Shown: positions 1-5,623 of the stretch, piece after piece | Layout of the letters: each line of letters starts with the position of its first letter | Position numbering within the stretch: the stretch's first letter is position 1 | Assembly (NCBI GenBank): GCA_012513875.1 | Contig: JAAZBI010000046.1 | Span: 1 to 5,623 of the forward strand | Direction: 5' to 3' | Origin: Mollicutes bacterium | Lineage (GTDB): Bacteria; Bacillota_I; Bacilli_A; RF39; UBA660 | Length of the DNA: 5,623 bases | The notes under the pieces: model-generated | Databases searched by the model: none | Told to the model about the DNA's origin: nothing | Seen by the model: only the letters and a program-made list of their open reading frames with translations | Made by a program: the position numbers and the translations under genes

Positions 1-401
1 ATATAAATACTGTTTTAATGGTAGACGAAGCTCATGTTTTGTTAAGCAGTAATAATTCTTTAGGAGCTGAATTTTTAGCTCAAGTTCAAAGAAGAGCTAG
101 AAAATACAATACTGGAACTATTATTATTACTCAACAACCAAGTGATTTTATCGATGCTAACGTTATCACTCAAGGTAAAGCTATTTTTGATAATGCATCA
201 TATTATGTAGTTATGGGATTGAAAAAACAAGCTGTTGAAGATTTGTCTAATTTAATTGATTTAAATGATAACGAAAAGGAAAGTATTAAACGTTATTCGC
301 AAGGAGAAGCTTTATTTGTTTGTGGAAGTAGAAGAATGAGAATTAATATTATTGCAACAGATTCCGAACTTGAATCATTTGGAGACGCTGGCGGATATTA
401 A
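1..401 (+). CDS. VirB4-type conjugation ATPase, C-terminal end (5' partial)
   Basis: This is the last ~132 residues of a VirB4/TraE-family ATPase, which powers assembly of and transfer through the T4SS channel from the cytoplasmic face of the membrane. The reading frame is open through the left edge (codons from base 3), so the ATG at 18 is an internal methionine, not a start. The first visible residues (INTVLMVDEAH) are the hydrophobic strand and acidic pair of the Walker B motif. They are followed by the RRARKYNTGTIIITQQPSDF stretch, the conserved helix and TQ sensor strand of VirB4 and related RecA-like motors. The C-terminal GEALFVCGSRRMRI segment also fits the family, in which a short beta region ends the protein. 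The Walker A motif and the N-terminal domain must lie upstream. The gene ends 18 bases before the hydrolase start and probably shares its transcript. A related VirD4 motor is the main alternative, but a complete VirD4 is present downstream. Confidence 0.87.
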   Translation, partial: INTVLMVDEAHVLLSSNNSLGAEFLAQVQRRARKYNTGTIIITQQPSDFIDANVITQGKAIFDNASYYVVMGLKKQAVEDLSNLIDLNDNEKESIKRYSQGEALFVCGSRRMRINIIATDSELESFGDAGGY

Positions 402-407
402 CAAGTG

Positions 408-414
408 AGGTGAT
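408..414 (+). promoter_or_regulatory. Ribosome binding site fixing the GTG start of the wall hydrolase
   Basis: AGGTGAT (within GAGGTGAT, 407-414) matches the 16S rRNA 3' end well and ends 5 bases before GTG at 420. No ATG in the same frame lies nearby (the next in-frame ATG is codon 23), so this site decides the start. The same 11-base string TGAGGTGATTA also precedes the VirD4 gene. AGGT at 408-411 can pair with ACCT at 416-419 around a 4-base loop, which would cover the site, but the stem is only 4 bp. Confidence 0.85.
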
Positions 415-419
415 TACCT

Positions 420-2942
420 GTGGATGAAGAAAATAAACCTGGTGCTATTGAAAAAACAACTGAAGCGATTAAAAAAGCTAAACAAATGAAAAAAACAATT
501 GACTTGATTAAAAAGTCAAAAGTTTTAGGTCCAATTATTGGTGCAATTCTACCCGTAATAGGGTGGATTCTTTTAGTTTTTGTAATTATTTTAGCTATTG
601 TAGTAATAATTGTTTTATCAATGATATATATTGAACAAATAATAGATAGTGGAGATAAGGTTGTGAATTACTTAAGTGGAGATGGATTTTTAACGAGCGA
701 CTCTGCTTATTATAAAAAAATAGAGAAAGAATATAACAAGTTTGATAATTATAGAAATAGTGAAGGTCAATTTGATATTGCTTTGATAGCTGCAACAACA
801 CATTTTAATAGGGTAATCGATCCAAATTCATTTTTTGATAATGAGAAACAAGAAGAAGCAGAGGCATTAACGGATGACGCTGAAGTTGTTAGTGCTGACA
901 GTGAATTTATAGATGGCAATGGTTTTTTCAAACCAGTTCTCGACAAATTTAATCAAGTTAATTTTTATAGAATAGCTACATACAATATTGGGAATATAGG
1001 TGGGGATGGAAATAGTAAAAAATTAGCGGGTCATTTAGTTGATGTAAAATTAACTGCTGGAGACACTTGTTATGAAATTCCTGACAACTTTTTCGATTTT
1101 TTAGGTGATGTAAAAACAGAGATACCTGAAACAATATCAGATTTTGGCAATACATTAAAATTAGCTTTTAGTGACGAAATTGATGCTAAAAATTTTGTTA
1201 AAAACGTTTCTGTTTTAGTAGCATATATAATGGAAGGACGATTTAATGAATTAGTTAATTTGGAATGGGACAATTTTAAAAATACGATATCAGATGAAAT
1301 TTTTTTTGGAGATATGGTAAGAATTCTTAAAAATTCAAATTTTTCAAATTCTAAGTGTAAATCAGGAGAAGAATATTTTATTCCTCAAATAACTTATTAT
1401 ATAAATTATGAAAGATATAAAGACTATTTATTAAAAGTTTACTTGCCAAATCAACCTTATTCATATTGTGAAAATTGTGAATATAATAAAGCTACAAAAG
1501 AAAAAAAAGCTATTATATTAGAAAATTGGTTTCAAGAAATAATGTCTATTAGAAATCAATATGTTTCATTGTTTCCTTCTATTACAAAAGAAAAAAACAA
1601 GTTATCTTTTACTTGCCCTAATGGGGTTACTGTAAAAGACAAAGAAGGGAATATAATTATTTCTAATCTTGATTTAGAAGAATATGTAAAAGGAGTAATA
1701 GCAGCTGAAAATCCTGGAGCGCCTTTGGAATCAATGAAAGCGCAAGCAGTAGCGTCTCGTACTTTTGTTTTGTATACAACAAATTTTTGTGAGTCTGACA
1801 TTGTTTCTTCCTCAAACGCTCAAAATTATAAACCAGAACCAGAGAGTGGTTATTCAAGCGAAATTGAAAAAGCAGTTGAAGAAACTAGAGGGAAAGTTTT
1901 ATTAAATTCAACAGATTCAATATTCAAATCAGAATATGATGCTTTTTGTGCTTTGGAAAATTGTAATTCTTTAGATACGTGTGTTGCACAATATCAAAAA
2001 ATACCTTCATCAGGATTTCACACTTTTTCTATTCCTTCATCTTATATAAAAAATTCTACATATAAAAATGCTTGTAATGATAACATAAAAGAAGATGGTG
2101 GACACGGGCGAGGGATGAGTCAAATATACGCTAATTATACGGCTACATCGGCTGGAGGTAATAAGAATTACGAAGAAATTTTATATTTCTTTTATGGTGA
2201 TGGAGTGAAAATAGGTAATGTAGGTTTATTTTATGCTGGTTTAGACAATATAGAAGAAACTCCTGAAATCGATTTCTTTAGAAATACAATAAATGATTCT
2301 AATAGATGTGGTTCCGATATGTTTACAGTTTTTAGAGATAACAAAAGTTCTCTTGATTATGAATTGAAGAGTTATGTTGGTCGTGATTTTGGAACTAGAA
2401 ACGGTCCTGTAAAAGCAGCTTACTTTTTATCTGGAGAAATGAGAAAATCATCTGCTGTTGTACCTTACTTTTTTGGAGGAGGACATGGTTCTTTTCCATT
2501 AGAAGGAGTAAATAAAAATTGGGGTTCAACTTGTAATACGATGGGAGGAGATACTTCTAATCAACCGAATGGTAAACAATTTAATTTTGGTTTAGATTGT
2601 AGTTCTTTTGTCTCGTGGGCTTTATATAATGGTGGTTTTAATCAAAACACAGTTGTCGCTAACACTTTAGCTCAATTAGGTTCTGGGCCAATTGTGTGGA
2701 ATGAGGGAAGTAAATCAGCTCAGGCTGGTGATTTAGCTGTTACTTGGTATACACGAGATAATAAATATGGCCATGTGGGTATAATTGTAAAAGTAGATAA
2801 TAGTGATATTTGGATTGCTCACGAAGCTGGAGCGTCTTATGGATTAATAGTTCAAAGATATCCTAAAGTAAGACTTGGTTCTGGTTTTTCTCATATAGTT
2901 CTTATGGATAGTTATTATAATGATTCTAATAAAAGAAGGTGA
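420..2942 (+). CDS. Membrane-anchored T4SS cell-wall hydrolase: SpoIID/LytB-type domain plus NlpC/P60 peptidase
   Basis: This 840-residue protein probably opens peptidoglycan locally for the conjugation channel. Residues 1-36 are Lys-rich and cytoplasmic. Residues 37-70 are strongly hydrophobic (one long helix or a tight hairpin) and would leave the rest outside. Residues ~86-395 match nothing I recognise. Residues ~396-600 read as a SpoIID/LytB domain: LDLEEYVKGVIAAE with putative catalytic Glu430, then ESMKAQAVASRTF, a VEETRGKVL strand, and GHGRGMSQIYA at 561-571 followed by YEEILYFFYGDGVKI. SpoIID enzymes are lytic transglycosylases. Residues ~655-835 are NlpC/P60: an YFFGGG approach, nucleophile Cys727 in LDCSSFVSWAL, His785 in YGHVGIIV, and His801 as a likely third residue. 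This family usually cuts D-Glu to diamino-acid bonds. The ectodomain has 13 cysteines including Cys727. The slot after virB4 is that of CwlT in Tn916-type elements, where a lysozyme-like domain stands in place of SpoIID. The start is GTG, set by the site at 408-414. Domain calls are by motif only; the role is inferred from context. Confidence 0.88.
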   Translation: MDEENKPGAIEKTTEAIKKAKQMKKTIDLIKKSKVLGPIIGAILPVIGWILLVFVIILAIVVIIVLSMIYIEQIIDSGDKVVNYLSGDGFLTSDSAYYKKIEKEYNKFDNYRNSEGQFDIALIAATTHFNRVIDPNSFFDNEKQEEAEALTDDAEVVSADSEFIDGNGFFKPVLDKFNQVNFYRIATYNIGNIGGDGNSKKLAGHLVDVKLTAGDTCYEIPDNFFDFLGDVKTEIPETISDFGNTLKLAFSDEIDAKNFVKNVSVLVAYIMEGRFNELVNLEWDNFKNTISDEIFFGDMVRILKNSNFSNSKCKSGEEYFIPQITYYINYERYKDYLLKVYLPNQPYSYCENCEYNKATKEKKAIILENWFQEIMSIRNQYVSLFPSITKEKNKLSFTCPNGVTVKDKEGNIIISNLDLEEYVKGVIAAENPGAPLESMKAQAVASRTFVLYTTNFCESDIVSSSNAQNYKPEPESGYSSEIEKAVEETRGKVLLNSTDSIFKSEYDAFCALENCNSLDTCVAQYQKIPSSGFHTFSIPSSYIKNSTYKNACNDNIKEDGGHGRGMSQIYANYTATSAGGNKNYEEILYFFYGDGVKIGNVGLFYAGLDNIEETPEIDFFRNTINDSNRCGSDMFTVFRDNKSSLDYELKSYVGRDFGTRNGPVKAAYFLSGEMRKSSAVVPYFFGGGHGSFPLEGVNKNWGSTCNTMGGDTSNQPNGKQFNFGLDCSSFVSWALYNGGFNQNTVVANTLAQLGSGPIVWNEGSKSAQAGDLAVTWYTRDNKYGHVGIIVKVDNSDIWIAHEAGASYGLIVQRYPKVRLGSGFSHIVLMDSYYNDSNKRR

Positions 2943-2943
2943 T
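2936..2943 (+). promoter_or_regulatory. Ribosome binding site overlapping the upstream stop; fixes a TTG start
   Basis: AAGGTGAT includes the TGA stop of the hydrolase gene (2940-2942) and ends 4 bases before TTG at 2948. A ribosome finishing the hydrolase sits on this site, so translation of the two genes is probably coupled. The nearest in-frame ATG, at 2963, would lack a site at proper spacing and would lose the MKKLY basic start of the signal peptide, so TTG is preferred. Confidence 0.82.
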
Positions 2944-2947
2944 ATAA

Positions 2948-3673
2948 TTGAAAAAATTATATATGTTGTTGTTTATAATTCTTTTTGTTACTGGTTGCAC
3001 ATTAAGTTATGATGTGAAAATTTATGATGATGAAAGCGTTTCTGAAGTTTTTCGTTTGGAGATAAATAACAATCTTTTAGGTAAAGACAAAAAAGAAATA
3101 ATTGTAAATCTTGAAAAAGAAATCGAAGAATATAAACAGCATGATCTTTTTAAAGACTATACGTTTTCTTATAAAATAGATAAACAATCAACAAACGTTA
3201 TTGTTGAAAAAGATTATTTAAATTTAGCTAGTTTTTATGAATCTTATTTTATTAAGAGAGTTTTTGTTGATTCGAATTTTATTAAAAATAAAAACTTAAT
3301 GAGCTTAAATTTTAAAAATTATGATGACTCTATATTTTATGGTTATAGAACAGAATCTGAAGGTGAATTAGTATTAACCGATGAAGATGTTAAAGAAGTA
3401 ACCTTTAATTTTTATTTTGAAAGAAAAATATTAGAACACAATTCTGTTAATTTCAATGAAAAAGAAAACAAATATTCTTGGTTATATAATCCTAATCAAG
3501 AATATCCTAACATTGAAATAGTATATACTGCTGATAAAAGATATGATATAATAATAAAGAATCTTATTTTAAAAAATTTAAGTGTGTTTATTCCTTTGTT
3601 AATTGTTTTAATAACAAGTATATTTTTAATAGTTAAAATTATATTTAAAATTAAAGGAAATAAAAGGATTTAA
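2948..3673 (+). CDS. Putative lipoprotein with C-terminal membrane anchor (LppM-like)
   Basis: I cannot name a function. The 241-residue protein begins with a clear lipoprotein signal: MKK, a hydrophobic stretch, then a lipobox VTGC with Cys17 as the lipidation site. Residues ~18-205 are a polar, acidic and basic, probably beta-rich ectodomain starting SYDVKIYDDES. Residues ~211-234 form a transmembrane helix followed by a basic tail (KIKGNKRI), which should face the cytoplasm. The ectodomain is thus tethered at both ends. A lipobox, a DV-I-DD opening, a late YSWLY segment and a C-terminal helix together resemble the LppM/DUF3153 group of Gram-positive lipoproteins, but that is a resemblance in layout, not a proven match. 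It lies 5 bases after the hydrolase and 22 bases before the VirD4 gene, so it is probably co-expressed as a T4SS accessory: channel scaffold, surface contact or entry exclusion are all possible. It has no catalytic motif that I can see. Confidence 0.8.
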   Translation: MKKLYMLLFIILFVTGCTLSYDVKIYDDESVSEVFRLEINNNLLGKDKKEIIVNLEKEIEEYKQHDLFKDYTFSYKIDKQSTNVIVEKDYLNLASFYESYFIKRVFVDSNFIKNKNLMSLNFKNYDDSIFYGYRTESEGELVLTDEDVKEVTFNFYFERKILEHNSVNFNEKENKYSWLYNPNQEYPNIEIVYTADKRYDIIIKNLILKNLSVFIPLLIVLITSIFLIVKIIFKIKGNKRI

Positions 3674-3684
3674 TATAATAACAT

Positions 3685-3692
3685 GAGGTGAT
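3685..3692 (+). promoter_or_regulatory. Ribosome binding site of the VirD4-type gene
   Basis: GAGGTGAT ends 3 bases before ATG at 3696, in the 22-base gap after the lipoprotein gene. It is nearly the full anti-16S consensus and repeats the site before the hydrolase, suggesting strong translation of both. It supports ATG 3696 as the true start. Confidence 0.85.
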
Positions 3693-3695
3693 TAT

Positions 3696-5623
3696 ATGAA
3701 ATTTAAATTTAGAGGTGAACCAAAAGATTGGCTTTATTTTCTTTTGTTTGCCATCTTTTTATTATATTTGGTAGCGATAGGGATTTTGAACTTAGCTTCT
3801 TTATCACAAAGACAAGAATTATATGGTTTATTACCTTTTGAAGCTTTTTCTCCAAAATTTCTCTTATCAACTATAGTTTTTTATGTTTTTGCTTTAATAG
3901 GTATCATTATTGCAGCCGCTTCATACTTTTGGGAAAGAGAAAAAGGTTTTGGATTTGAACTAGGTAAATCTAGTAAAGATGGTTATTCTCGATGGGCTAA
4001 AGATGAAGAAATAAAAAAAGGTTTAAAAGAAATTAATATTACAGAAAAAGAAATTAAACACGGTGGTATGCCTTTATTTGTAGATGTTAAGAAAAATAAA
4101 GTTTGGGTAGACGATGGAGAAGCGCACACTCTAATTATGGGATCTACTGGTAGTGGTAAAACAAGAAGATTAATATTGCCTTTGATAAAGATTTTAGCAA
4201 AAAAAGGTGAATCAATGATTCTTACTGATCCTAAAGGTGAACTTTATGAAGAAAGTGCATCTTTATTAATGGAAAAGGGCTATAAAATTGTAATTTTAAA
4301 TCTTCGTAATCCAGAAAAAGGTAATGCTTGGAATCCTTTAACTTTACCTTATATGTTATATAAAGAAGGTTCAGATAAATCTAAAGAATTATTAGCAGAT
4401 TTAGGAAGAAGTCTATTACATGATGAGAAATCAGATGATCCGTTTTGGCAAAATTCATCATCTGACTATTTTACTGGTTTAGCATTAGGAATGTTTGAAG
4501 ACGCTCAAGAAGAAGAGATAAATTTAAATTCAATTAGTTTTATGAGTGCTGTTGGGGAAGAAAAAATTGGTGGAACAGTATATGCTAAAGAATACTTTTC
4601 AACAAAAGACCCTTCAAAAGCTACATACATAAATGCTTCTGGAACAATTAATGCTCCACAAGATACAAAGAACAGTATATTATCTGTTTTTCGTCAAAAA
4701 ATCAAAATATTCGCCACAACAGAACACTTAGCAGAAATGTTGTCTTATAGCGATTTTTCAATGGCAGATATAGGAAAACAAAAAACCGCAGTTTTCATTA
4801 TTATTCAAGATGAAAAGAAAACTTATCATGCTTTAGCAACTGTTTTTGTAAAACAATGTTATGAAACATTAATAGATGTAGCGCAAGATAACAATGGTAA
4901 ATTACCAATAAGAACTAATTTTATTTTGGATGAGTTTGCCAACATGCCACCTTTAACCGATGTAACAACAATGATTACTGCAGCTAGAAGTAGACAAATT
5001 AGATTTAATTTAGTAATTCAAAACTTTGCTCAATTAAGTCAGGTATATGGTAAAGATGATGCGGAAACAATTAAGGGTAATAGTGCTAACTTAGTTTATT
5101 TGATGAGTAAAGAATTACAAGCATTGGAAGAAATTAGTAAATTATGTGGTGATAAAAAAGTCAAAAATAAAGATGGCAAGGAAGAATCTAAACCATTGAT
5201 AAATATAAGTGAATTGCAAAGATTAAAACCTGGAGATGGAATTGTAATTAAAGATAGATCCTTTCCTTTAAAAATAAAACTACCTGGTGATTGGGAATAT
5301 AATTATAACGAATCAAAAGCAACTCAAGTTAATTATCCAATTCGTCAAAGAAAACCTATTCAATTATTTGATATAAGAAATTATGTCCAACAAAAAAGAG
5401 CGGAAAGAGTTAACAATTCTAATATTTTTGGAGCACCTATTCCTTTTGGTCAACCAATTTCAAAAAATGATTTTTTACCAAAAAGCGATGTAATTATTTC
5501 ACCACCAATGAATCAGATGTCAAAAGGACAACCGAGATTTAACGATGATGATATGTTTGATGTGGATGAGTTTATTAAAAAGATTGATGCTAAAATAGCT
5601 GAATTAGAAGCAGAAGAAAAAAA
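3696..5623 (+). CDS. VirD4/TraG-type conjugative coupling protein (3' partial)
   Basis: This inner-membrane ATPase recruits the relaxase-bound DNA strand and hands it to the T4SS channel. The frame is open from ATG 3696 to the right edge, giving 642 residues without a stop. Two N-terminal membrane helices lie at about residues 12-34 and 55-77. Walker A is GSTGSGKT at 149-156 (Lys155, Thr156). A DPKGELYE motif follows at 178-185 and an AWNPL motif at 211-215, both typical of VirD4. Walker B is NFILDEFANMP at 408-418 with Asp412 and Glu413. After it comes the AARSRQIRFNLVIQNFAQLSQVYG block (429-452), which carries the conserved Gln strand of the motor. The segment between the Walker motifs includes the place of the all-alpha substrate-recognition domain. 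Residues ~600-642 are polar and end in an acidic, helical tail (DDDMFDVDEF, then KIDAKIAELEAEEK), often a relaxase-docking region in this family; length suggests the end is near. The gene is last in the visible operon and well preserved. Confidence 0.94.
   Translation, partial: MKFKFRGEPKDWLYFLLFAIFLLYLVAIGILNLASLSQRQELYGLLPFEAFSPKFLLSTIVFYVFALIGIIIAAASYFWEREKGFGFELGKSSKDGYSRWAKDEEIKKGLKEINITEKEIKHGGMPLFVDVKKNKVWVDDGEAHTLIMGSTGSGKTRRLILPLIKILAKKGESMILTDPKGELYEESASLLMEKGYKIVILNLRNPEKGNAWNPLTLPYMLYKEGSDKSKELLADLGRSLLHDEKSDDPFWQNSSSDYFTGLALGMFEDAQEEEINLNSISFMSAVGEEKIGGTVYAKEYFSTKDPSKATYINASGTINAPQDTKNSILSVFRQKIKIFATTEHLAEMLSYSDFSMADIGKQKTAVFIIIQDEKKTYHALATVFVKQCYETLIDVAQDNNGKLPIRTNFILDEFANMPPLTDVTTMITAARSRQIRFNLVIQNFAQLSQVYGKDDAETIKGNSANLVYLMSKELQALEEISKLCGDKKVKNKDGKEESKPLINISELQRLKPGDGIVIKDRSFPLKIKLPGDWEYNYNESKATQVNYPIRQRKPIQLFDIRNYVQQKRAERVNNSNIFGAPIPFGQPISKNDFLPKSDVIISPPMNQMSKGQPRFNDDDMFDVDEFIKKIDAKIAELEAEEK

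Larger units (their letters stand above)
1..5623 (+). mobile_element. Fragment of a conjugative (type IV secretion) module
   Basis: A VirB4-type ATPase end, a cell-wall hydrolase, a lipoprotein and a VirD4-type coupling protein lie head to tail on one strand with gaps of 18, 5 and 22 bases. VirB4, a wall hydrolase and VirD4 together are the hallmark of Gram-positive conjugation systems. No relaxase, integrase, origin of transfer, direct repeat or attachment site is visible, so whether this is an integrative element or a plasmid, and where it ends, cannot be told. Both edges of the window cut through genes of the module. The assignment rests on two ATPases recognised by motif and on gene order; the element type is left open. 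Confidence 0.75.

Noticed and set aside
18..20. ATG at 18 as a gene start
   Set aside because: The frame is open upstream to the window edge, there is no ribosome binding site, and the codon lies inside a Walker B motif.
1300..1307. Run of eight T (and eight A at 1501-1508) as a programmed slippage site
   Set aside because: The frame continues intact through both with recognisable domains downstream; no stop or alternative product of interest follows. Such runs are expected in A+T-rich coding DNA.
595..1857. Minus-strand open frames at 595-801, 1070-1273, 1556-1801 and 1663-1857
   Set aside because: All lie fully inside the hydrolase gene, whose frame has clear domain motifs; their products look like low-complexity antisense translations and show no recognisable domain.
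420..2942. Sporulation gene spoIID itself
   Set aside because: The fusion to NlpC/P60, the large extra region, and VirB4/VirD4 neighbours do not fit the ~300-350 residue sporulation protein.
2943..2948. TATAAT at the hydrolase-lipoprotein junction as a -10 box
   Set aside because: It overlaps the start codon of the lipoprotein gene, so a transcript from it would begin inside that gene.
2940..2950. Mycoplasma-type code with TGA read as Trp, joining the hydrolase and lipoprotein genes
   Set aside because: Trp is encoded by TGG throughout, and the TGA is followed by a proper start with a lipoprotein signal peptide.
3651..3679. Possible promoter TTAAAG - 17 bases - TATAAT before the VirD4 gene
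   Set aside because: The -10 match is perfect but the -35 is poor, TATAAT is common by chance in such A+T-rich DNA, and a transcript would start at the ribosome binding site itself, leaving almost no leader.

Overview
The window is a compact, single-strand piece of a conjugative type IV secretion (T4SS) module from a very A+T-rich Gram-positive bacterium. A low-GC Bacillota host is suggested by strong AGGTGAT-type ribosome binding sites, GTG/TTG starts, a lipoprotein without an outer-membrane context, and a large exported peptidoglycan hydrolase. Tryptophan is written TGG, and TGA is a true stop at 2940-2942, so the standard bacterial code applies rather than the Mycoplasma code. It may lie on an integrative conjugative element or a plasmid. 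No integrase, relaxase, origin or element end is visible, so the carrier cannot be decided.

Layout, all on the + strand. (1) 1-401 is the C-terminal end of a VirB4-type ATPase, entering from the left at its Walker B motif. (2) 420-2942 is an 840-residue membrane-anchored cell-wall hydrolase joining a SpoIID/LytB-type domain to a C-terminal NlpC/P60 peptidase domain. (3) 2948-3673 is a 241-residue lipoprotein with a second, C-terminal membrane anchor. (4) 3696-5623 is a VirD4/TraG-type coupling ATPase, open at the right edge. Gaps are 18, 5 and 22 bases, each holding or overlapping a ribosome binding site, with no terminator between genes. The four genes therefore look like one operon.

How they fit together: VirB4 powers assembly of the transfer channel. 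The hydrolase would open the thick cell wall for it. VirD4 would bring the relaxase-DNA complex to the channel. The lipoprotein is an unassigned membrane-surface component.

The most interesting point is the hydrolase. In well-studied Gram-positive elements (Tn916, ICEBs1) this slot holds CwlT, a lysozyme-like transglycosylase fused to NlpC/P60. Here the glycan-cutting half appears to be replaced by a SpoIID-type domain, a fold best known from spore engulfment. About 310 residues of unrecognised, partly cysteine-containing sequence lie between the membrane anchor and that domain.
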